The position numbers and the translations under genes were made by a program. Positions 46,264-55,013 of a DNA stretch of 64,000 nucleotides are shown one piece after another; the first letter of the stretch is position 1; every line of letters starts with the position of its first letter. This DNA is from Paenibacillus cremeus. Lineage in GTDB: Bacteria > Bacillota > Bacilli > Paenibacillales > NBRC-103111. The notes under the pieces are model-generated. The model was given only the letters and a program-made list of their open reading frames with translations, made no database searches and was not told the origin of the DNA. The stretch spans positions 1 to 64,000 of the forward strand of contig NZ_VNJI01000026.1 of NCBI RefSeq assembly GCF_007786445.1, in the 5' to 3' direction.

Positions 46264-47166
46264 ATGAAACGCCAATTAAACAGCCGCAATTTCATGCACA
46301 ATGAATTCCCCTTTTTCATTCACAGAATCCGTCACGGGGTGAGCAATACACCGGAGATGCACGGGCATGATTTTGTGGAGTTGGTGTACGTAGTGAATGG
46401 AGAGGGATGGCATCAGTTCGAGGGGAACGAGTATGAAATTCGAGCCGGGGACGTCTTTATCATTAATCCCGGAGAGGTGCACACCTACCGGTTCGAGCAG
46501 GGACAGCAAATCGAGATTATCAATTGCTTGTTCCAGCCTTCCTTGATCCGCGATACGCTGCTGCGTGAGCTGGAAATTTCCCAGTCCATGGATTACTTCT
46601 ATGTCCATCCCTTCCTGAATGAAAACGAGCGCTTCAACCGCCGATTGAATCTTCAGGGTTCCCAGGCAGCATCGGCACTCGCTTTGTTCGAGAGCATGCT
46701 GCTGGAATTGAATGCGCGGATGCCTGGCTATTCCACCTTAATCAGGGTCAAAATGGTCGAGCTGCTGATCCTGTTATCCCGCCATTATTCTTTTTTGCAG
46801 CAGCCGGAGGCGTCCCGCAGAGTTGGAGATAGTCAGGTCAAGGTGCTACGCATCAAGGGTTATTTGGAACGGAACTACGATCAAAAGATCCCATTATCCC
46901 AGCTGGCGGACACGTTCAATATTAGTGTGCGCCAGTTAAATCGCATGATCAAACAGCATACCGGCTTCTCGGTGCTTGATCTGCTTCACCAGATTCGGGT
47001 CGAGCGGGCTAAGCAGCTCCTGGTTACTACCGACGACAAGGTGATCTCCGTCGCGACCGCTGTGGGCTACGAGGATCCGGCCTTCTTTAGCCGGTTGTTC
47101 GCCCGCATGGTGGGCTGCTCGCCAGGTAAATACCGGGAGAGCATAGGCTATATGGTCAAATATTGA
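46264..47166 (+). CDS. AraC-family transcriptional regulator (cupin + HTH)
   Basis: This 300-residue one-component regulator has an N-terminal cupin sugar-binding domain (GHDFVELVYVVNGEG, AGDVFIINPGEVHTY) and two C-terminal helix-turn-helix units (LSQLADTFNISVRQLNRMI and VISVATAVGYEDPAFF). It probably senses a sugar from this locus. A terminator follows, so it is transcribed separately from transporter 3. Its targets cannot be identified from sequence. Confidence 0.92.
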   Translation: MKRQLNSRNFMHNEFPFFIHRIRHGVSNTPEMHGHDFVELVYVVNGEGWHQFEGNEYEIRAGDVFIINPGEVHTYRFEQGQQIEIINCLFQPSLIRDTLLRELEISQSMDYFYVHPFLNENERFNRRLNLQGSQAASALALFESMLLELNARMPGYSTLIRVKMVELLILLSRHYSFLQQPEASRRVGDSQVKVLRIKGYLERNYDQKIPLSQLADTFNISVRQLNRMIKQHTGFSVLDLLHQIRVERAKQLLVTTDDKVISVATAVGYEDPAFFSRLFARMVGCSPGKYRESIGYMVKY

Positions 47167-47215
47167 GCTGAAAGCTCGTCATCCTGTTGGGATGACCGCT
47201 GACGGTGCGTGAATG

Positions 47216-47244
47216 AGGCCGGGGGCTGGTCCCCTGGCCTTTTG
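47216..47244 (+). terminator. Terminator after the AraC regulator gene
   Basis: AGGCCGGGG pairs with CCCCTGGCCT followed by TTTT. A second perfect hairpin GTCATCC/GGATGAC lies just upstream at 47179. Confidence 0.78.
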
Positions 47245-47312
47245 CTGTCGCCATGGGTGTGCCTGGGAGTAAATGGGGGGACATGGGAGTAGCTAAAATA
47301 ACATTACAATAT

Positions 47313-47375
47313 GTCCGTTTAAGCAACACGAATGGCGCAATCAACCATGAAATCCGCGATGACCGCCGTTAAGAT
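47313..47375 (+). promoter_or_regulatory. Regulon promoter copy 3, before transporter 3
   Basis: GTCC at 47313, second half-site AATCAACC at 47339 and -10 TAAGAT at 47370 keep the 31-bp spacing. The first half-site (47318) is degenerate. The -10 implies transcription from about 47382, which rules out start codons before that point. Confidence 0.7.
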
Positions 47376-47415
47376 GAAGGTAGAGTACCGTGTTTTTTGG
47401 AAGGGAGAGGAGAGA

Positions 47416-48357
47416 TTGGCTGATATTCATACTAGTACCGTTGTAAACGCTTCCGCCGCGGTTTCAACCCTAAGTAGGCAAAAAAAGCTGAAAAAGCACC
47501 TGATCGCCTACGCCTTTTTGGTGCCGATCTTTGTGTCGATGGGGCTGTTTAAATATTACCCCTTCGTTACAGCGATACTGAAATCGTTCTACCAATGGAA
47601 CGGAGCCAATATCAACAAGTTCATCGGCTTCGACAATTTTACTAAGCTGCTGAGCGACCCCACTTTCTATGCGTCGTTAAAGAATGTAACGATCTTGACC
47701 GCAAGCTTTATTGTGATCGAGCTTACTTTGCCTTTGTTTGCCGCCATTGGAGTGTTTCACGCCCATAAAAAAGCGCAGCAATGGTATCGCGTCTTGTTTC
47801 TCGTACCGCTGGTCGTGCCTTATATCATTATTTTTTTGCTGTGGCGTTGGATATATATGGGGACCGGTGTGTTAAACACCTTTCTGAGGGCGGTCGGGCT
47901 GGAATCGTGGACGCACGCGTGGCTAGGGGAAAGCGCAACCGCGCTGTGGTCCGTCATTTTTGTCAATTTTCCTTGGATCGGCGGCATTTATTTTCTCATC
48001 TATCTGGCCGGACTTGTCACCATTCCGCAGGAGCTGTTCGAGGTTGGAAGGCTGGATGGTATGACCGGTTGGCAGCGCTTTCGGCATATCGAGCTTCCTC
48101 TGATTAAGAACCAAGTTCGACTTGTCGTTATTCTTGCCTTTATACATCAGTACCAAAGCTTTGAGAATATTCTGGTGCTGACCAATGGCGGTCCCGGCTT
48201 TTCCACCCTGACTCCCGCGCTGTACTTGTATAAAAAAGGATTCGAATATAACGAGTTAGGGTATGCCTCGGCTATCGGAGTGGTCATTTTCGTCATCTTG
48301 GTCCTGTTCACGCTGGCAGCCAACAAACTGATTAGACCGGCGGAGAAGACCGAATAG
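47416..48357 (+). CDS. ABC sugar permease, MalF type (transporter 3)
   Basis: The 313-residue permease starts at TTG 47416, preceded by AGAGGAG at 47406. The longer reading frame from 47332 would begin upstream of the promoter's -10 and is rejected. Membrane segments begin at HLIAYAFLVPIFVSMGLF. The EAA loop FEVGRLDGMTGWQRFRHI is a variant form. A cre-like TGTAAACGCTTCCG lies inside the 5' coding region at 47442. Here the permeases precede the binding protein, the reverse of transporters 1 and 2. Confidence 0.88.
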   Translation: MADIHTSTVVNASAAVSTLSRQKKLKKHLIAYAFLVPIFVSMGLFKYYPFVTAILKSFYQWNGANINKFIGFDNFTKLLSDPTFYASLKNVTILTASFIVIELTLPLFAAIGVFHAHKKAQQWYRVLFLVPLVVPYIIIFLLWRWIYMGTGVLNTFLRAVGLESWTHAWLGESATALWSVIFVNFPWIGGIYFLIYLAGLVTIPQELFEVGRLDGMTGWQRFRHIELPLIKNQVRLVVILAFIHQYQSFENILVLTNGGPGFSTLTPALYLYKKGFEYNELGYASAIGVVIFVILVLFTLAANKLIRPAEKTE

Positions 48358-48368
48358 GAGGCGGCAGG

Positions 48369-49190
48369 ATGCGGAAATTTTCGTACGGGGCAGTTAGTAA
48401 CCAAGTATTTCTCGGCGTGCTGCTGGTGTTAACACTGCTGCCCTTTTACATGCTCATCATCACCTCGCTGAAGCACCAGGACCAAATCATTTACCATTTC
48501 TGGACGCCCGTGCTGCCACTTCATTTCGAAAACTATGTCGGCGCCTTCAAGCAAACCTGGCGCTTTATTGGAAACTCGATTCTCATCACCGTAGGGATCA
48601 TTGCCTGTGTGCTGGTCAACTCGACACTAGCCGGGTATGCCTTTGCGAGATTCCAGTTTGTCGGGAAGGGACTGCTTTATTCGCTCATTTTGGTTCTGAT
48701 GATGGTACCGGCCTTTCTGCTTTTAATCCCGCAATTCATTTTGTTTAAACAGCTGGGCCTTTTGAACACGTATTGGGCGCAGATTTTCGGCCCGATGGCC
48801 GGAGCCTCTGCACTAGCCACCATGCTGATGCGGACGTTTTTCGAAGGCATCTCCGTCAGTCTGCTGGAAGCCGCCGAGGTGGAGGGTGCAGGCGACCTGC
48901 GTATTTTTGGGCAGCTGGTTCTTCCCTTATCCCAACCGGTGATTGCCACCGTGGCGATCATCAATGCGCTGACGGGCTGGAACAACTATATTTGGCCCTT
49001 AGTCGTAACGTCTGGGGACAAGGTTAGACCGATCATCCTGGCCTTAAGCAACATTAAGGGGCCGCTCGATCAGGCACAAGGCATGCAATTTGCGGGCTAC
49101 GTCATCGCTGCGCTGCCTATGCTCATCTTGTTCGCTTTTGCAACGAAATCGTTCATCAGCGGCATTACGGCCGGTGCGGTGAAAGGCTGA
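48369..49190 (+). CDS. ABC sugar permease, MalG type (transporter 3)
   Basis: This 273-residue permease has the EAA loop LLEAAEVEGAGDLRIFGQL and the C-terminal SGITAGAVKG. ATG 48369 has AGGAGG upstream. It starts 11 bases after its partner's stop and is followed within 35 bases by the binding-protein gene. Confidence 0.91.
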   Translation: MRKFSYGAVSNQVFLGVLLVLTLLPFYMLIITSLKHQDQIIYHFWTPVLPLHFENYVGAFKQTWRFIGNSILITVGIIACVLVNSTLAGYAFARFQFVGKGLLYSLILVLMMVPAFLLLIPQFILFKQLGLLNTYWAQIFGPMAGASALATMLMRTFFEGISVSLLEAAEVEGAGDLRIFGQLVLPLSQPVIATVAIINALTGWNNYIWPLVVTSGDKVRPIILALSNIKGPLDQAQGMQFAGYVIAALPMLILFAFATKSFISGITAGAVKG

Positions 49191-49224
49191 GAGACAACAT
49201 TTTATCGAAAAGGGTGGTTACCAA

Positions 49225-50712
49225 ATGAGAACGCTTCAATCGAAATCGAAGATTCTTCGTCTGACGGCAGTAATCGCAGGGATCGCCATGCTTGGAGCCG
49301 GATGCAGCAGCAGCGGTTCTGACAGTAGCGCCGGCACGGGGAGCTCCTCTGGGGGGACGGGTTCAACCGGAGCTGCAGCTAAAACCGAGCTGAATGTCAT
49401 GATCATGACCGAGGCTAATGGGGATCAAACCGAAGCGAAGGTGTGGGAAGACACCGTTAAGCTGTACGGGGAGAAAAACCCGAACGTTAAAATTAACCTG
49501 CAGCTGCAAAATTTCGGCGGCGTGGAGCAGCATCGGACCTGGGTGACGACTCAGCTGATCGGCGGCAATGCACCGGATATTTTTACTACGCGGTATATTT
49601 GGGATCAGGAGGATTTGAAAAAGGGGCTTCTGGTTGACCTCACGCCATATTACAGCAAGAAAAATCCGTATCTCGACAACAAGTCGTGGGAAGAGGTATT
49701 CCCAAAATCAATGCTGACGAGGCTGATCGGTGACGGGAAAAGCTATGCGAGCGTTCCGACGAACGTCGATTCCGTGCGGATTTTATATAACAAGGATCTG
49801 TTTGCGAAGGCTGGGATTCAGAACATCCCCAAAACCTGGAATGAATTTCTCGATGCGCAGGAAAAGCTGAAAAAAGCGGGCATCACGCCGTTCGGCTTTC
49901 CCAATACGAAGCCCGGAGACTATAACTACAGCTGGACGACCCGGATTCTGACCGAGGAATTGATCGCCAATCAGTATGATCAGATGGATGTGAACAAAAG
50001 CGGCTTCATTGAAGTGAACGAATATGCTCGCGCCGTCGATCAAGGCCTGGTGGATATTACGAAGTCCCCGTATAAGGACGTCTTCCCGATCATCAAAAAC
50101 TGGAGTCAATATTGGGCCAAGGGCTTTAACGGTATCGATTTTGATACGTCGACCGACATGTTCCTCCGTGGTGACGTGGCTATGATCATGAGAACCTCCG
50201 GGCAGAGCAAGGTGGTTTACGAGTCCTCTGCGCGCAAGTTCGAGGTCGCGGCATTTCCGCTGCCTTATTTGACCAAGGAGAATCATCCGGACGCTGTCGG
50301 TAAGCTGATGGAAATTGGCGGCGTTCCGGCGGGCAATATGGCGATCCCCAAAACGATCAAGCCGGAAAAGCTGGATGCAGCCGTCGATTTTATGGCCTTC
50401 CTTACTTCACCCAAAATCCAGGGCATGCACGCCGACAAGCTCTACCGAAATCCAGCGACGTCCACGGCAGATCTTCCTGATAAGCTCAAGGGCTTCCTGT
50501 TCACCGGCGATCCGATGAAGCTGAATATTTACGGCGGTGAGGTCGACAAGAACGTGACTGAAAACAACCAGAAGCTGGGTCAGCTGTATTTGGAGGGCTC
50601 CTTGCAGGTGGATAAGTATCTCACCGATCTGAAAAGAGTCATGGTCGACGGAGTGAAGCAGAAGAAGGACGAGAACAAATGGAGCGCCGAGAACAATTAC
50701 GGGATTAAATAA
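49225..50712 (+). CDS. CUT1 substrate-binding lipoprotein with an EF-hand-like calcium loop (transporter 3)
   Basis: This 495-residue binding protein has lipobox GAGC and a Ser/Gly/Thr linker. Residues 255-266 read DVNKSGFIEVNE, a full EF-hand loop (D255, N257, S259, G260, I262, E266). Calcium loops of this kind are known in the alginate-binding proteins AlgQ1/AlgQ2 and some LplA-type proteins, where they support domain structure. A carboxylated or sulfated oligosaccharide would fit, but this is inference. The Gfo/Idh genes that follow have their own regulon promoter. Confidence 0.9.
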   Translation: MRTLQSKSKILRLTAVIAGIAMLGAGCSSSGSDSSAGTGSSSGGTGSTGAAAKTELNVMIMTEANGDQTEAKVWEDTVKLYGEKNPNVKINLQLQNFGGVEQHRTWVTTQLIGGNAPDIFTTRYIWDQEDLKKGLLVDLTPYYSKKNPYLDNKSWEEVFPKSMLTRLIGDGKSYASVPTNVDSVRILYNKDLFAKAGIQNIPKTWNEFLDAQEKLKKAGITPFGFPNTKPGDYNYSWTTRILTEELIANQYDQMDVNKSGFIEVNEYARAVDQGLVDITKSPYKDVFPIIKNWSQYWAKGFNGIDFDTSTDMFLRGDVAMIMRTSGQSKVVYESSARKFEVAAFPLPYLTKENHPDAVGKLMEIGGVPAGNMAIPKTIKPEKLDAAVDFMAFLTSPKIQGMHADKLYRNPATSTADLPDKLKGFLFTGDPMKLNIYGGEVDKNVTENNQKLGQLYLEGSLQVDKYLTDLKRVMVDGVKQKKDENKWSAENNYGIK

Positions 50713-50720
50713 TGTACGCT

Positions 50721-50783
50721 GTCCCAATCGGCACCCAAATTGGCTTAATCAGCCATGAAGCCCGGGCGGACAATCGTTAAGAT
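50721..50783 (+). promoter_or_regulatory. Regulon promoter copy 4, before the Gfo/Idh pair
   Basis: GTCCCAATCGGC starts at 50721. Half-sites AATCGGCA (50726) and AATCAGCC (50747) are 21 bp apart and TAAGAT at 50778 is 31 bp beyond the second. Confidence 0.8.
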
Positions 50784-50839
50784 AAATCTAGGCAGTAGGA
50801 TGAAGCAAATTCAAATTCATTTATGGGAGGAATTTTTCT

Positions 50840-51829
50840 ATGACATTGAAGGTGGGCGTGGTAGGCGTAGGCAATATCGGCAGCATTCATGCGGGGGTCT
50901 ATAAACAGAATCCGAAGGTTGAGCTGGTCGCGGTCTGCGATATCATCAAGGCAAAAGCGGATGCGGCCGCCGAGAAATTCGGTGCACGCGCCTTTTACAG
51001 CGTACGCGAAATGCTTGACAGCGGGATCCAGTTGGACGCGGTCAGCGTCGCGACGAAAGGCGAGGAGAACGGCGGCGAGCACTTTGCCCCGACGATGGAG
51101 CTGCTCGAGGCCGGCATTCCCGTGCTTGGGGAGAAGCCGATCTCGAACCGCATTGACGAAGGCGAGAAGATGGTGGCGCTGGCTGAATCGAGGAAGATCC
51201 CCTATGCGGTCAACTTGAACCATCGATTTACACCGGCAGCGGTTCGAGCCAAGGAATGGGTCGACAGCGGACGTCTCGGCAAGCTCCATATGATCAATTT
51301 CCGCATGTGGATCAACAACCCGGCGGAATCGTCACCTTGGTTCCATCTGCGTGCTCTGCATCCGCATTCCTTCGATGTGATCCGGTACTTTGTCGGCGAT
51401 GTGAAGCGCGTGGCCGCCTTCATGATGAAGGGAGAGGGAAGAAGCATCTGGTCCAATACGCAGATCCTGCTGGAATTCGAGAACGGAGCCATCGGTAATC
51501 TCGTCGGCAGCTACGATGCAGGGAAAAGCTATGGTCTAGAGCGCTGCGAGGTGGTCGGCTCCCAAGGTCGTTTCGTGCTTGAGGACGCCTGCGAGCAGCT
51601 TAGCTTCTACCCGCGTCATAGCATTGAAACGGAATCGTACAGCTACCTTGGGGGGATGCGCGCATTCAACGAAACGTTCAAAAGCCGCATCGACGCATGG
51701 GTAGATCAGCTGGCAGCAGGAGCGGCCTACAATGAAATCAGCGCTTCCGGCCGGGATGCGCTGAAGGTGCAGAAAATCATCGAAGCAGCGATCAAGTCAT
51801 TCGAAACCGGTCAAATCATTGAACTGTAA
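50840..51829 (+). CDS. Gfo/Idh/MocA-family oxidoreductase
   Basis: This is a 329-residue NAD(P)-dependent sugar or cyclitol dehydrogenase. It has the Rossmann start VGVVGVGNIGSIHAG, the family LGEKPISN motif with its catalytic Lys, and WFHLRALHPHSFDVIRYF containing the HxxxD catalytic pair. It is a close paralogue of the next gene (about 40 percent or more by eye), 12 bases downstream. The two may act on successive intermediates or form a heteromer. Confidence 0.9.
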   Translation: MTLKVGVVGVGNIGSIHAGVYKQNPKVELVAVCDIIKAKADAAAEKFGARAFYSVREMLDSGIQLDAVSVATKGEENGGEHFAPTMELLEAGIPVLGEKPISNRIDEGEKMVALAESRKIPYAVNLNHRFTPAAVRAKEWVDSGRLGKLHMINFRMWINNPAESSPWFHLRALHPHSFDVIRYFVGDVKRVAAFMMKGEGRSIWSNTQILLEFENGAIGNLVGSYDAGKSYGLERCEVVGSQGRFVLEDACEQLSFYPRHSIETESYSYLGGMRAFNETFKSRIDAWVDQLAAGAAYNEISASGRDALKVQKIIEAAIKSFETGQIIEL

Positions 51830-51841
51830 GGGAGATTCGCG

Positions 51842-52849
51842 ATGATTAAAGTCGCCGTAATCGGAGTCAATAACATAGGGAAGATCCATTGCAAATTTTA
51901 TGCCCAAAATCCCGATACCGAGCTGGTCGCAGTTTGCGACTTGCTGGAGGAACGGTCCAATGCGGCGGGAGCAGAGCATGGCGTCCCGGCCTACACTGAT
52001 ATGCATCGGATGCTGGAGGAGAGGGAGATCGACCTCGTGGTCGTCGCCACGGCCGGTGTAGAGAAGGGCAGCCACCACTTCGCACCGGCTATGGCCGCCA
52101 TCTCTGTCGGAAAGGACGTGCTGGTGGAGAAGCCGCTCTCCAACAGCATCGAAGAGGCCCGGGAGATGGTGCGCCATGCCCGTGAGATCGGGGTTAGGCT
52201 TGCCTGTAACCTGAACCACCGATTCACTCCAGCGGCACATAAAGCCAAGGCTCTAGTTGAAGCCGGCAATCTAGGCAGCACGCTGTTCGTCAACATGAAG
52301 CTGACCATCGGCAATCCATCGGATGCGACCGAATGGTTCCATATGCGGGCGCTGCATCCGCATTCCATCGATGTCATGCGCTACTTCGCCGGAGACATTC
52401 GGCGGGTGCAGGCGTTCATGACCAAAGCACCCGGCCGAACGGCCTGGTCTACCGCCTCGGTCAATGTGGAGTTCGCTTCCGGTGCCGTCGGGCACCTGAC
52501 CGGCAGCTACGACGCTTCGATGCGCCATCCGATCGAATATTGCGAGGTCGCTGGTCATCAGGGCCGCTTCGTGATCGACAACGTGTATGAAAGCTTGACG
52601 TTCTATCCGCACGACCGCGATGAAACAATGGTGTTTCGCAACCCGATTTTCCGCGGCATGCAGGGCTTTGACGATACGTTTAAGCATCGGATCGAACGGT
52701 TAATTTCTCAAATCAAGGCTAATGTATCCCCTGACCAGATCGACGCCTCAGGTGCGGACGCTCTGGCTGCGCAAGAGGTGATCGAGGCTGCCATCCGTTC
52801 GCACCAAAATGGCGGAGTCGTCATCGAAGTTCCTTCGATACATGGTTAG
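51842..52849 (+). CDS. Gfo/Idh/MocA-family oxidoreductase
   Basis: This 335-residue paralogue of the upstream gene has VAVIGVNNIGKIHCKF, VEKPLSN and FHMRALHPHSIDVMRYF. The shared segment NLNHRFTPAA and similar C-termini show recent duplication. Note GVNNIG in place of the usual GxGxxG, with the middle Gly replaced by Asn, which may change cofactor binding. It ends the two-gene unit before a strong terminator. Confidence 0.9.
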   Translation: MIKVAVIGVNNIGKIHCKFYAQNPDTELVAVCDLLEERSNAAGAEHGVPAYTDMHRMLEEREIDLVVVATAGVEKGSHHFAPAMAAISVGKDVLVEKPLSNSIEEAREMVRHAREIGVRLACNLNHRFTPAAHKAKALVEAGNLGSTLFVNMKLTIGNPSDATEWFHMRALHPHSIDVMRYFAGDIRRVQAFMTKAPGRTAWSTASVNVEFASGAVGHLTGSYDASMRHPIEYCEVAGHQGRFVIDNVYESLTFYPHDRDETMVFRNPIFRGMQGFDDTFKHRIERLISQIKANVSPDQIDASGADALAAQEVIEAAIRSHQNGGVVIEVPSIHG

Positions 52850-52872
52850 TTGTCCGCTATTGGCGGATCCGG

Positions 52873-52917
52873 GCTGTCCCAAAGGGTCTATCTATAGACC
52901 CTAGGGGCAGTTTTTTT
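52873..52917 (+). terminator. Strong terminator after the Gfo/Idh pair
   Basis: GGGTCTAT pairs with ATAGACCC, enclosed by CTGTCCC/GGGGCAG, followed by seven T. Confidence 0.9.
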
Positions 52918-52935
52918 GCATTATAGTCATTTCAG

Positions 52936-52998
52936 GTCCGAATCGACCAAGGGGATGGCGAAATCGGCAATGCGGCGGATCCAGCGGGGAGCTATGAT
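52936..52998 (+). promoter_or_regulatory. Regulon promoter copy 5, before the sensor kinase gene
   Basis: GTCCGAATCGACC starts at 52936. Half-sites AATCGACC (52941) and AATCGGCA (52962) are 21 bp apart and TATGAT at 52993 is 31 bp beyond. It places the kinase gene under the same control as the regulator gene 15 kb away. Confidence 0.8.
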
Positions 52999-53039
52999 GG
53001 AATTAAGCTGGGATAAGCCTGCATAAGGGATGGGATCCA

Positions 53040-54836
53040 ATGCTCAAAACAAAAATGTTCCTCTCATTTTCCATGGTCTCCTTATTCATTGTCGGTATTA
53101 CATGCGGTATCTTTTATTGGAAATATACGAACGATATTCAGAATCAGAGCCTGGCGCTGTCCGGAATCATCTCCAAGCAATTTTCGGAGACCGTGGATAT
53201 CTACATCCGGAACATTGAGGAGCTGTCATTAGCCGTGTCGATTTCACCGCCGGTCCAAACCAATCTGCTGAATTATATAAGAGCGACTAGTGAAGTGGAA
53301 AAAGAAGTTATTGGCTATCGATTAAATCCGTTTTTATTCGATTTTTCTTATCCCAAGCCTTATGTGCAAGGCATTTCCATCTACACACCGGACGGTTTTG
53401 TTTATGATTATACCAAGCGGCTCGATTCGGATACGTTGGCGACGTTTTCGGTTCAGGAGCTATCCCAATTTAAGGAGACGCTGCTCAATCAGAAGTTCAT
53501 TTTGATTCCTTCCATTTTGAATTCCAGAGATGGAGCGCAGGAGCGGATCGTTGCCTTCATTCGAAATATTAATCGAATTCCGACCCAGCAAGTGATCGGA
53601 TACGTGAACATCCATATTGATGTAAACGCCTTCAATTCATTAGTGCTTGCCAGCACCCAAGCTAACGTTATTGAGCAAACGATGCGGCTGCTGATTGTGG
53701 ATAGGGACGGCACCGTTATTTATGAAAACGGCAGCAGTGGAGTAGGGGAAGCTACTGCTAGTGGATCCTTCGATAGCAGTGCGCTGAAGAACGGAGCAGA
53801 AGGGGAGCTGATCTGGAAGGGGGCACCCTACTTGTACACCTACAAGGCATCCGACTATACCGGGTGGAAAACCATTATCCTTATGCCTAAAGCCACCATC
53901 CTTGAGAAGCAAAACCGAATTCGGACGATCGTCATCTTGGTCGGTCTTGTTACGATGCTGCTGATTGCCGTCGTTTCCTATACGCTGTCCCATCAAATTA
54001 CACTGCCATTGCAAAATATGATGCGTAAAATGTCCAGTGTAGAGCGCGGTAATTTCCATCAGCGAATGAGCTATACGGCCAATAATGAGATTGGCAGGCT
54101 TAGCCGGATGTACAATTTAATGCTGGATAGTATTTCCCGGCTTATTCATGAGGTGTACGAATCCAAGCTCGCCGAAACCAATGCCCAGCTGTCAGCGCTG
54201 CATGCTCAAATCAATCCTCATTTTTTGTATAATACGTTGAACGTCATGAAATCCATCAGCCGCTTGCGGGGGCTCGAGGAGGTCGCAGAAATCTCGGAGT
54301 CGCTGGCTTCCCTGTTTCAATACAGCATGAAAAATCTGCATCAACCGGTTACCCTTCGTGAAGAGATTGAGCATATCCTAAACTATTTCAAAATCCAGCA
54401 GCACCGCTTTGGAGGCCGGATCCAGCTTCACTGTGATATTCCAGAGGAGCTGTTGCAAGCTTTACTTCTGAAGCTAACCATTCAGCCATTAGTTGAAAAC
54501 GCGGTCAATCATGGCCTAAAACGGATGAGGTCAGGGGGAAGAGTCCACATCCAAGCGACTCAAGCCGGAGATTTGCTTGTCGTTACGGTAACGGATAATG
54601 GAATTGGCATGGAGGAGCAAGCGCTGGAGCAGCTCAATACAAGGCTGGGAACCATGGCCCCGCTGCAGCAGACCTCTATGCCTAGTGAAGGAATCGGACT
54701 GCTCAATATCCAGCAACGTATTCGGCTTTTTTATGGCAGCTCCCCGAGCTATGGGGTGAGGCTTACGTGTCCGGTAGAAGGAGGGATGTGTGTAGTGATG
54801 GCCATTCCTTATCGCAACGAGTCTGGCCAGCAATAA
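53040..54836 (+). CDS. YesM-type sensor histidine kinase
   Basis: This 598-residue membrane kinase has a transmembrane segment at about 7-25, an extracellular Cache-type domain to about 290, a second segment near 298-318, HAMP and a YesM kinase domain. H394 in QINPHFLYNTLNVMKS is the phosphorylation site; ATPase motifs are NAVNHGLKR, DNGIGMEE and GIGLLNIQQRI. No regulator gene is adjacent. The matching promoter points to the response regulator at 37465 as partner. Confidence 0.92.
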   Translation: MLKTKMFLSFSMVSLFIVGITCGIFYWKYTNDIQNQSLALSGIISKQFSETVDIYIRNIEELSLAVSISPPVQTNLLNYIRATSEVEKEVIGYRLNPFLFDFSYPKPYVQGISIYTPDGFVYDYTKRLDSDTLATFSVQELSQFKETLLNQKFILIPSILNSRDGAQERIVAFIRNINRIPTQQVIGYVNIHIDVNAFNSLVLASTQANVIEQTMRLLIVDRDGTVIYENGSSGVGEATASGSFDSSALKNGAEGELIWKGAPYLYTYKASDYTGWKTIILMPKATILEKQNRIRTIVILVGLVTMLLIAVVSYTLSHQITLPLQNMMRKMSSVERGNFHQRMSYTANNEIGRLSRMYNLMLDSISRLIHEVYESKLAETNAQLSALHAQINPHFLYNTLNVMKSISRLRGLEEVAEISESLASLFQYSMKNLHQPVTLREEIEHILNYFKIQQHRFGGRIQLHCDIPEELLQALLLKLTIQPLVENAVNHGLKRMRSGGRVHIQATQAGDLLVVTVTDNGIGMEEQALEQLNTRLGTMAPLQQTSMPSEGIGLLNIQQRIRLFYGSSPSYGVRLTCPVEGGMCVVMAIPYRNESGQQ

Positions 54837-54852
54837 AGCATTGTCTTTACTG

Positions 54853-54901
54853 GTACAAAGTGCCTGAACGAATTACCACTAGGGATTAAGGCACTTGGTA
54901 C
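54853..54901 (+). repeat. Inverted repeat after the sensor kinase gene
   Basis: GTACAAAGTGCCT (54853-54865) and AGGCACTTGGTAC (54889-54901) are complementary at 12 of 13 positions across 23 bases. No T-run follows, so it is either an mRNA 3' structure or a protein site. Confidence 0.5.
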
Positions 54902-54976
54902 AAACGGCAACGAATCCACGCTAAGTGCAATTTGCGCGGTACCGCTCACGGCTGATACCGCGAACTGATTATATTT

Positions 54977-55013
54977 AAGAGCTTGCCGGGAGAATACTTG
55001 GCAGGCTCTTTTC
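54977..55013 (+). terminator. Terminator-like hairpin
   Basis: AAGAGCTTGCC pairs with GGCAGGCTCTT (one wobble), followed by TTTT. It probably ends the kinase transcript. The stretch 54837-55263 contains no intact gene; a 35-codon orphan frame lies at 55019-55126. Confidence 0.7.

Noticed and set aside
47332-47415. Upstream extension of the transporter 3 permease
   Set aside because: The -10 element at 47370 lies inside this stretch, so it would not be transcribed; TTG 47416 has the ribosome binding site.
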